Origin: Pochonia chlamydosporia 170
Lineage: Eukaryota; Ascomycota; Sordariomycetes; Hypocreales; Clavicipitaceae
Assembly: GCF_001653235.2 (NCBI RefSeq)
Contig: NC_035796.1
Coordinates: forward strand, 2,232,001-2,296,000
Direction of reading: 5' to 3'
DNA length: 64,000 nt
Shown: in pieces, positions 55,612 to 64,000 of the stretch
Layout: every line of letters starts with the position of its first letter
Position numbering within the stretch: position 1 is the stretch's first letter
The notes under the pieces: model-generated
Told to the model about the DNA's origin: nothing
Database searches by the model: none
What the model saw: only the letters and a program-made list of their open reading frames with translations
Program-made: the position numbers and the translations under genes

Positions 55612-56130
55612 ATGAACTATTCTGCGTCAAGTGCCTTCTTTGAAGCCCTTGCTGAGGTACGTCCATCAACATCCCTAGCCCTTTGCATCGTAAGAGTTGT
55701 GTAAGCAAAAAGGCGAATCTAATGAATAATTATCAGGCTGGCGTAAGCCATGTCTTTGTCAACCTCGCCTCAGATCACCCTGCCATTATGGAAGCTCTTG
55801 CCAAGGGGACCACACCACGGGGGACAAAGTTCCCCAAAGTGATAACCTGTCCTCACGAGGCAAGTGATTTCCCCAAGGCCTCGCATTCCGGCGAATGAAT
55901 AGTCTCAAGCTAACGAATGTATGCGCGGCGCAGTTTGTTGCCATGTCAATGGCTGATGGGTTCGAAGGCCGAAAAGCCGCTCATTATTGTCGGTTACTCG
56001 GGCCGTAACCATGCAACGGTGCCACAGCTTGTCAAACTTGTGGACGCGATTCCCGGCATTAGGGTTGTTGATACTCTAGGCAGCGATGTGTGCTTTCCCT
56101 TTTCTCATCGAGCTTATATAGGCCTGTAAG
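55612..56130 (+). pseudogene. Thiamine-diphosphate enzyme (acetolactate synthase-like), deleted remnant
   Basis: The start is intact: exon 55612-55656 (MNYSASSAFFEALAE), an 80-base intron, then 55737-55859 (AGVSHVFVNLASDHPAI...VITCPHE), a GC-AG intron (donor GCAAGT at 55860, CTAAC branch, GCAG) and VAMSMADGF from 55934. This is the pyrimidine-binding domain with its catalytic-type Glu. The frame then jumps: EKPLIIVGYSGRNHATVP and the middle-domain block VVDTLGSDVCFPFSH lie one base out of phase and directly abut. About 150 residues expected between the two blocks are missing, and the C-terminal cofactor domain is gone. Both a deletion and a frameshift are therefore visible. Family by memory: IlvB/benzoylformate-decarboxylase group. 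Confidence 0.82.
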
Positions 56131-56186
56131 TATATCTTGCAACCAAGCTTTTGTTTTCGAACGCAACTTTTGAACATTGAAACTAA

Positions 56187-56768
56187 GTCCACCCCGCAAA
56201 GTGCTATATCTTTGGTGTTATTCTTGGTATGGTAGAGAGTAGGCTATCCGACAAGTACAAGCTCCGCGGCCCTTTTATCCTATTCAACGCCATACTTGAA
56301 ATCATCGGCCTCTCTTTGTTAGGCTTTCACACCAACAATGTGGTTCGCTACATAGGCGCATGCTTTCTTACTGGTAGCGCCAATGCCTGCCTGCCACTTA
56401 CACTGACGTACCAGTCAAACAATATCGTGGGATAATGGCGTCGTGCCTTTTGCTCAGCATTAATTGTTGGTATGGGCGGTGTTGGTGGAATTATTGCAAG
56501 CCTGGTTTTCCGAGGGCAAGACAATCCTCACTACCGGTGAGTTGGCCTGATTTCCATCTTTTGGCACCTCTGAAAGTCAAATCCTGTTAGCTAACCTGAT
56601 GTTTTTTTTTCTTTAACCAGGCCTGGGCTTTACGCTTGCTTAATCGCTGCTGGCCTAACGTTTGTTTCTGTATGCTTCACAACGGTGTATTTCCGAGCTA
56701 AGAACAGACTGCAAAAGCAAGGAAAGCTACTAATTGAAGGTACGGAGGGGTTTACCTATACATTATAA
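56187..56768 (+). pseudogene. MFS permease (allantoate/Dal5 family), 3' fragment with premature stop
   Basis: Only the second half of a Dal5-type transporter remains: RLSDKYKLRGPFILFNAIL, TYQSNNIVG, then WRRAFCSALIVGMGGVGG, an 84-base intron (56537-56620) and PGLYACLIAAGL to the C-terminal tail ending EGTEGFTYTL. A TAA at 56433-56435 sits exactly where relatives have Gln before WRR (CAA to TAA, a C-to-T change in a CpA context). The first six helices are absent; the fragment begins just after the thiamine-enzyme remnant on the same strand. Not functional as a transporter. Confidence 0.82.
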
Positions 56769-58841
56769 ATGTATAATGTCAGCACCACTTTCGTGTTTAC
56801 AACACTCATAGAAAGATTATTATTGGGGGAGCCTGCCTAGCCAATTTCCAGGGCCATCGGCCTAGAGTGGACACTGTGATGTGAGATGGTGCTGGCCTTG
56901 TCAAGATGGTTGGGACAACCGTGGCACCAGATCATGCTCAAGAGGTGATAAATTATCCTCTCTATTCGAGAGATCCCTCGGCTACCAATAAGTTAGCGAC
57001 TCCCGCGCCAAGCTTTCAAGTCAGGACCGTAGCTTCAGCCACCAAACTCGCTCCATCACAACCTTGCACGAAAGCGCCGACTGTCAGTGTTGGCAGTTTA
57101 GCCAAATGTAACCCCTACCAACACACCAAACCCCCCTCCCATTAGTATAATATCTGTTTTTAAGCCAAGGAGTTCCCGAAATGCGGCACATGCAATCCTA
57201 ACTCCCGTGCTTGTTGCCTGTTGGGATGGAAAGGGTGCACACAACATATCGCATAGAACGTACAACTCCAACAGACTACTGTGCGTCTTTCCGTACATCA
57301 AGAGGTGCGATAATTACAGCTGGTCACCTTTGCTGTGTGACCTTTCGCATTGACAGAAGTCTGTCCTTCTTATAGTGACGGGGTGTGGCAAAATAGTGGA
57401 GGTCATGTCGTGAAGCTTCTGGCATGACTTTTCACCCGAACTTGTTCGCCTTGAAGCTTACAAGCTTTGTATATGAAGTATTGAAGATCATTATCCTCTT
57501 GATTCGTGGTCGGTGCCGTGCCGCAGGAAACGGTGGCCGGTCAGCGTGATATACCTGCACGGTTACTGCAAGATCTGGACTTCTCGGCAAGTTCAGCAGT
57601 GTCGAATATTGGGCTTGCGTTACTTGACTTCATTTGTAAGGCAGATTCTTCACCATAGCTGACACGATGTAATAATGTGTGACATATTACCTCTCAGTGG
57701 AGTATTTGGAGCCCGTCGCAATTGTGAATAACTTGCCGGATAGCAGATGTGCCGAAGGCCATGGCTACGTGCCTGCCTGGTGCCATTCAATAGATCAAGT
57801 TACCACACATGCCTGCACGACGAGCGGTCAACTTCGATAGACCTGTGTGATCGTACTGCCGAAAAGAATACCAGATTGACACATATGAGCAGTCTCGATC
57901 GATCTCGGAAATAGTTGTACCATCGTTTCCCACGTTCATTTGTCAGAGCCGCAGGCCAAAACGCCTCTTTGAATCGACGGCACGCCACATAATGCCCATG
58001 CGTCATCGCACTCTGCTAGCCATGAGGGGTACAGTGCAGTAAATGTCAGGACTCTTGACTCTACGAAAGCAAAGAGTAGTGCTATTAAACATGACGTTGC
58101 CGTGGCTGACTGCAGCTGAAGGATCGTGAGAGCATCAAGTAGGTAGTATCAAACGACATCTTGGCCTAGCTCGTAGAAGAAAAGGAAATAAACCACAGTA
58201 TAAAGTATGCTAGAAATAATCTTTAGTCAACATAACACCAAAACCATCAACACGCCACCGGTGGGAAAATCCCGTATGTTAAAGATACTACACAGACAAC
58301 ACATGACAGTTCTATGCGGTACTGTACTGTGTCAACTACCGTACATCCAGGCGTGATCTATTGATAACACTGCAGTATCATTCGTTCAACTGCCCAATAT
58401 CTAGTGGATTGATGCGTGTACCGCCAGACAGCATCACCACACTAAAGACCCATTTTGTTTCCGATAGCAAGATGATAGGGGCATGCCACGGTCCACATGC
58501 AGGCTGGATAGAAACTCAGAAGCTGAGGGAGGGCTGACGCTTTTGAAGCAGCTAAAACCTAGAGGGGATACAGTCAGTTGGTCAGTCAACCGGAATGTAG
58601 AGGGAGTGTCAACAGAATCCAACTTAAACTATCTCTCTGCATTAGCGGAGTAACCTCATTTGCTGGTCAAATGACCTACTGGACACTTACGTTGATCAGG
58701 AGAGCAGGGCCTCCCCCCCAAATTAAAGGTATTAGCACGGAGTACATAAGCTCACAATGAAGCCAGTTGGAAGTCGTCTTTCACGGCTCAACTACCATTC
58801 TCCGCTACTCATCATTATGGTGGTGTTATTCAGCAGACAAA
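56769..58841. other. Gene-poor stretch
   Basis: 2.1 kb with no frame above 80 codons that looks coding and no recognisable repeat. It could be decayed sequence continuous with the two pseudogenes. Confidence 0.5.
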
Positions 58842-60403
58842 ATGTCCCTCCCTCCTCCGCCGCCCGGGATTGACCTCTCGGGGGACCGGCGTCCCGCGCT
58901 CATCACCGTGTCAGTTTTGGTTTCTTCGCTCGCCATATTCTCTGTCGTTCTGCGGATTGTGAGCCGACGGATAATGGGCGTCCGTATATGGCTAGACGAC
59001 TGGCTTATCATTGCATCTCTGGTACGCTCTCGTCTGCACCTCCATTCAGTGTTCCTCCCAAGGAAGCTGTAGCGGTCAGGCAGGCGTAATACTAACGGGA
59101 CGAAATAGGTTGGATCGTGCGGCTTGTCCGCTACCTTGAGTGGATTTGGTCAGTTACTTTCGATATTTTTCTTTCATATACATCATGGTAGGTAGAGGGT
59201 GTGTAGGGACAGAATATGTTAATACCGTGCCTGCTAGCTCTTAGCCAAGGATTTGGAAGGCACATCTGGCTAGCTGTGCCAGATATAGCCAAGACGTTTT
59301 CTATTTGTCTCTTTGCCTCCGAGCTCTTCTACTTCTCGTCTTTAGTATTTACCAAGTTATCCCTCCTTGCATTTTACTGGCGGGCGTTTAAAGTCTGGCG
59401 GTCGATCAGGGTCCAAGTCTTGGTCCTCGGTGTCATCATTATTCTCTCAGGCGGTAGCTCTGTATGTTCTGTTGAACTCTTGCCCTTCCCTACTTAGGTG
59501 TTTGATTTGATAGATTTGCTGATACGTCGCTAGTGTCTCGTAACGGTGTTACAATGCCGACCGATCAACGCTTGGTGGGAACGCTACGACCTCCTCCATC
59601 CGATGCTGCCATCACAATATAGCTGCGAAGTCGACCATGTCAAGTTTTGGTATGGGTACGCGATCCCGTGTATCATTACCGATGTCCTGGTTCTTGCACT
59701 GCCGGTGCCTTATATCCTACGACTGCATTTGCCGAGAACGCAGAGAGCCGCCTTATCAGGTATCTTCCTAGTTGGTTTCTTGTAAGCATTCTGCTTGCTG
59801 TATCATCTGTCCATGGTTTCTTGGCTGATCATGAGAAGTGTTACCATCATGTCTATCGTCCGGCTAACCTGCCTCGTAAAGGGAAATTTGAATGATGACC
59901 CGGATTCTACCTGGAGCTTTGTTGACGTAGTACTCTGGTCTACTGCCGAACTCAATGTTGCCGTCGTTTGCGGTGAGCCATGTCCATTTCAGTTCTTGTC
60001 GGCCTTCGTGGGTGGTCGTACTAATAAAACATCTCTCATGATAGCCTGCCTCCCTTCTTTACGCCCTATTCTCAATAGAACCGCCAAAGTCCTACACATA
60101 AGCACACCCTTCCATTCGACCCAGAACAGGCAGCCCAGTATTGAGAACCCACAGGTCGGCAAGGAGCAGGACTGCGGCAACCTCGGCGTACATGCGTTTG
60201 CGGCCTCCACAGAGACGAGTGAGCACCTGCCTACTTGTAGCGAAGGTGCCTCAGAGCAGAACAATAAGACACATGCAGGCACACCTGGAGAGAATACACC
60301 ATATGCGTCACTTGAGCTACGGGACCTGTCTTGCAAGAACACAGCGCCAAATGGGGCCATCATGGTGACAAGGGAAATCTGCATAGAGCAAACGCCTGTT
60401 TAG
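58842..60403 (+). CDS. PTH11-like rhodopsin-domain integral membrane protein
   Basis: Member of the large fungal seven-helix family related to the PTH11 receptor; most have no known ligand. Six exons: 58842-59021, 59109-59148 (40 bases), 59238-59461, 59534-59781, 59836-59972 and 60045-60403; total 395 residues with frame kept throughout. Family marks are visible: RIVSRRIMGVRIWLDDWLII after helix 1, GFGRHIW, TKLSLLAFYWRAF, LQCRPINAWW, the DVLVLALPVPYILRLHLPR block, SIVRL, and DVVLWSTAELNVAVVCACLPSLRPIL. The tail (about 115 residues) is hydrophilic. No CFEM domain is present. The third exon's acceptor (59237) is the least certain splice. The last intron (72 bases) is in frame without stops, so retention would still give protein. 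Confidence 0.82.
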
Positions 60404-62740
60404 AGCCACGGGCTGCGTGACTGCAACTCTTTGACAACGATAGACTGACATGGGCAAGTGGAAAATTGCACCACCCTGCCGCGTGTCGACCTTTGTATTC
60501 AAGCTTGTGGAGGAATAAGAGTGAGTGAACAACTTGGCTTCTATTTAACCTATCTGACGGGGTTGGTAGTTGGGATGAGAAGGTGCACAAGTACCAGATT
60601 GTTGGGCACAGTAATGCCTTCATATCCGTCTGGGCTGGAATGGCGAGAAATCGTTTAGTCAAGTCGCAGCAATCATTTTGCATTAATGCTGTAGACTTAC
60701 TTCACAGCAATACAGTCCGCGATGGACTTCACCTGAGCTCCTTGATAGAGATCTGGGCTACTACTTCTTGTTGTAGAGATCTTGCCGAGGCCGCCTCCGT
60801 GAGCCCATGTGCATGGTGAGAAAGGAGTATACGCCTGTACACTGTATGCCTCGCATTCCTTTTGATGGATCTAAAGTATTTCATAGCCACTATTTGGCTC
60901 ATCCACCTGAATGAAGCGGCCTCATTCATGGCAATTACGAGATATCACATAAGTTAAAACATATTTCGCAATCACTCGTGCAGTCTAACAGAAGACGGAT
61001 GGTTATAGAGCATGAGGAGTACCCAGCTACGGGGTCTGCAAGCTTTGTGCATTTGCGGTTATCCAAACAACTTTGGACTAGTAACAGTTCTATGTTATTA
61101 GCAGCTTCTGATGGGCTCATGAGCAATAAACTGGTCTCAACCGACGTATGGCGGGCTGAATGTGGTTCTCGCGATATCCGAGATGTTGCAAGGCACAGCA
61201 TGAAGAAGCACGAGTACGCCGCGGAGTCAGCTCCGGACACATGTCTCGAGCACATTTTTACTCCGTTTTTGTAGCATTAGAGCGTCTCTCACATTTGAGT
61301 TTACAGAACAACTAGAAGGAACTTGTGTTGGCCACATGCCCGAGACAGGTAGCCTGCCATTTCGAGTAAAATGGGCGTTATTAGTTTGTTGAGTGTAGGT
61401 GTGGCCCAGTTCGTAACTGCCAGCATCTTAGGAGCAGTCGAGGTGCTGAGTAAGTATTAGGCCAAGAAGTTACATGCTCTGGCTCACAGGACCTGTCATC
61501 CCATGCAAGAGGCTCTTTTGATGTCTTCGCTATGACTTAACTCCCTGCATGACAGCCATTGAAAGACTGTTCCGGTATGCAGGCACATCTTCCGTGCCTT
61601 GTTTGCCGCAGAACTAGTCCTTATTTGGGTAAACTTTGCGGACTTGAAACCTGGCCATAGGTGGAAGCGATATCAACCAACAACGTCCGTAAGCTGAATT
61701 GGGTTAGAAGGGGCACGGTGACAACCCTCAGCTAGTTTGGTTGAACTTTTGTGTGCATTTTGCCTTTCGATGTCAGATCTAGGAGGATTATGGCAGAGAC
61801 TTGTATACAGTTTTGTGCCGCCAGGATAGATGTGTTTGAAATTGTTTAGCTAGTTGTGCGGGTCATGAAATCCAGCATCCGCTTCTGAATCAGATGGAGT
61901 TGTCCAAAACTGTATTCTAGGTGGGAGCACTCAAGACAATCCTCTGGCGAGACTGAATGCGTGTTGGTTCCAGAGCGGATGTCCCCGAAGAGTGAGGAGA
62001 ACCCTGCGTGACATGAATGTGATCCAAGCATGTTCAATTGTGACGCCAATGAATGGGCGGCCGTTACCTCATTTGAATCAATGATTTACAAACCGAAACT
62101 TAGCACCATTCCAGCCTTAGTGAAAGTGGCCCTCTCCCTACAAGGCTTTCTCTCTCTTCACCAGCGAACATGCTAGCATGTTTTTGCACGTTGCATTTGC
62201 GCTAGTAATTGCCGGTCCTAAAAGAGTTAAGACCAGTAACTTTACATGGCCCCTTACAATCGGGTGACAACTCCCCATACCCATTTTTGTAATTTGCCGG
62301 GGGTTGTCTCTGCAAGTGTGTGTGCAATGACACCCTCCACACCAATTGTCGTACATGTGATTGTTCTCACCGAAACATTGGCAACCCGACCTGTGAGGTG
62401 AGGGGGTCAGCAAACACATCCAGGCAGGCGCTCAGTCTGCAAGAGTAGCATTACCAAAGGTATGAGCCCGTGTGCTGGAGAGCTGTGAGTGTGCTCTCAA
62501 ATTGCAGATGTCAAGTACTGCTGTGGGCAGATGAAAGTACGTCTAAGCTGGATGAGTGAAGATTAAACTCAATAAAATGAACACCAGAGTAGAATAATAG
62601 CCGAAAGCTATTTAAAACTGCAACGTTAAAAAACAATCGCTAAACGGACATGCTGCTTACTGTTCTCTCTCAGGATGGGCAACAATAGTACAGTTACTAC
62701 AGTATAATATCAATTCATAGTTTCATATATATTCACATAT
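60404..62740. other. Gene-poor stretch
   Basis: 2.3 kb. No gene is supported. A minus-strand frame at 62138-62419 contains a cysteine-rich run (CQCF, CGGCHC, HTC) after an acceptor-like CACAG, but has no signal peptide or clear start. Confidence 0.5.
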
Positions 62741-63801
62741 TCAAAAGTAGCGTTGTCGTCTGTTTAGCGTCTCCAAAAGACGCAGACGTTCTCGTAATGC
62801 CTTATTCGCTTGAATCAAACCCTCTAACCATTCTGCGGCCCTTTCCAACAGCGCAGATTTGCTGAGATCTCGCCGTTTCAAACCGGGGACCAGAACAGTG
62901 AGGTGATAAAATCCATCTTTGACCAACGCTCTGCGCCTCTGTTCCTGCCGAATATGGTTTTGGCGTCTCTCCTCGGCTGATAGTCTCCCTCGACGTGGTT
63001 GTACGAACGGTACCAGTCGCTGTTGCTGAAGTGCGAATTCAGAGTATCCCAAAGAAAACTCCCTACTTGGTGATATCGCTGTGCCCATGGGCCAGGTCTG
63101 TGTCCTAAGAGGTGTTAGCGTCCTCAGTCACTCGTTATAGGTTCCAAGGTGTCATACTGGTCGTAGCGGGGTGCTTGATGAACGATTCTCGAGTTGCTGT
63201 GGGAAGCTCTTGTTCCAGTCTGTCCTACTTGGATAAACGAACTGCCTGTATTGGTGCTATCATGCTGAGCGACCCCGTGAGAGTACTTGGGATAATGATT
63301 CGCGGTATACGACGAGCCCCAGTGTGAAGATTCAGGATACTGCATCATATGAAGACTTTGTTTCTCGAATCCCCAGCACCAGTCGGCAGAGGTAGTCTCA
63401 TCCGCAATGACGTGACTGTTACGGGCAATGTCTTCCCTGAAATCTGTAAATGTCTGATGGCACATGTGGCCATGTGCACCACTGTCACCATAAGGTGACA
63501 TGTGCCTGGCTTGATCGAATGTCGTACTTGCAGAGTTGCATTGCCCATCATGTTTAACCTGCGTTGTGTTGTCGAAGTAATAGTGCTGACCAGGCTGATG
63601 AGTTTCCATCTGATTGGAGAGATGGCGCCCCGTGCTGTAGTGGCTTGACGTCGAGAAGTATTGTCCAGCTGAAGACGAACTCGGATCTGTAGATGTCATC
63701 CGAAGTGGCAGCTCGGTATGCAAGGTACTGGCTTCAGGAACTTTGGGGTCAGTCGTCGAGACCGGTGGAAATTTGATGACCGGCGTCGATGGCCCATCCA
63801 T
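62741..63801 (-). CDS. bHLH transcription factor
   Basis: Basic helix-loop-helix DNA-binding protein, expected to bind E-boxes as a dimer. Two exons, 63801-63158 and 63104-62741, with a 53-base intron (GTATGA, CTAAC, TTAG) that rejoins APRYDQ-TQTWPMG; 335 residues. The bHLH lies at about residues 255-320: EERRQNHIRQEQRRR basic region with the Glu and Arg contacts, helix 1 (VKDGFYHLTVLVPGL), loop (KRRDLSK), helix 2 (SALLERAAEWLEGLI) and a leucine-rich extension (LRERLRLLETL). The N-terminal part is rich in S, T, H, Q and Y and looks like an activation region. The start at 63801 is the first ATG in frame, but an acceptor-like ACACAG just upstream leaves room for an earlier exon. Confidence 0.82.
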
Positions 63802-64000
63802 GCTCGAAACGGCTAAGCCTGTGTTACATTGTGACCACGGAAATGTGAGCCAAAAGCGAGAGACTTCCAAACAAATTTTTCCGTCCTCAGCCTCTGGAGC
63901 TATTGTTTCTTGTTTTTATACACTGGCAAGCGTCTGTAACCTCGGTCTGTGTACAGCTGATAGGCGTTGGATGTAGTGTAAGTGTGGCATTTGCGCTCAT
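63802..64000. other. bHLH gene 5' flank, window end
   Basis: Frame stays open to about 63930 without an ATG. Nothing else is seen. Confidence 0.4.

Noticed and set aside
56769..58841. Degenerate transposon hypothesis for the gene-poor stretch
   Set aside because: No repeat ends, no transposase-like words and no strong AT bias visible by eye; it needs a repeat library comparison.
54265..60403. Secondary-metabolite or aromatic-acid gene cluster around PAD1
   Set aside because: No polyketide synthase, NRPS, terpene synthase or FDC1 is present; two members are pseudogenes and the PTH11-like gene is a common dispersed family.
1..64000. tRNA or rRNA genes, intact transposons, CRISPR arrays
   Set aside because: I looked for B-box-like motifs, transposase/reverse-transcriptase frames, terminal repeats and regularly spaced repeats by eye and found none convincing; a covariance-model scan would be decisive for tRNAs.

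Overview
This window is nuclear DNA from a filamentous ascomycete, most likely a sordariomycete and probably in the Hypocreales (inferred from protein sequences and gene style, not searched). Genes are compact, on both strands, with introns of about 48-256 bases carrying fungal signals (donors such as GTAAGT/GTATGT, branch sites such as CTAAC/CTGAC). A fungal-type complex I subunit, HET, DUF6594 and PTH11-like rhodopsin-domain proteins also point to Pezizomycotina. All splice junctions given here were worked out by hand from reading frames and splice signals, so they are models without RNA support.

Left flank, 0.1-20 kb: a housekeeping block. In order it holds SAE2/CtIP (DNA-end resection), a UBP3/USP10 deubiquitinase, QCR7 (complex III), a mitochondrial NAD+ carrier, a PrxQ/Dot5 peroxiredoxin, a 21 kDa complex I subunit, LTO1 (Fe-S delivery to Rli1), cytosolic methionyl-tRNA synthetase and the NatA catalytic subunit NAA10/ARD1.

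Accessory island, 20.6-33.3 kb: a HET-domain reading frame directly behind a protein kinase, a DUF6594 three-helix membrane protein, two unrecognised small genes, a second kinase of the same architecture, and a decayed C2H2 zinc-finger gene. The kinase and HET frames appear to be joined by five consecutive canonical introns separated by micro-exons of 3-7 bases, so they are probably one kinase-HET gene. The set looks like an allorecognition or programmed-cell-death locus; that role is inferred from the families.

Right flank, 33.9-55.2 kb: mostly housekeeping again. It holds a Q/P-rich PPxY protein of unknown function, eIF2B beta (GCD7), the NEM1 phosphatase (with a GC-AG intron), a small DUF1761-like membrane protein, NHP2 (H/ACA snoRNP), QCR8 divergent from prohibitin PHB1, the REX3 exonuclease, an Lpl1-type lipase and a Pad1/UbiX flavin prenyltransferase.

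Right end, 55.6-64 kb: sparse and accessory. A broken thiamine-diphosphate enzyme and a broken MFS permease lie head to tail, followed by an intact PTH11-like membrane protein gene and a bHLH transcription factor gene. No tRNA, rRNA, intact transposon or CRISPR was seen. Many products act in mitochondria (QCR7, QCR8, the complex I subunit, PHB1, NAD+ carrier, probably Pad1), but they are scattered and do not form an operon-like unit.
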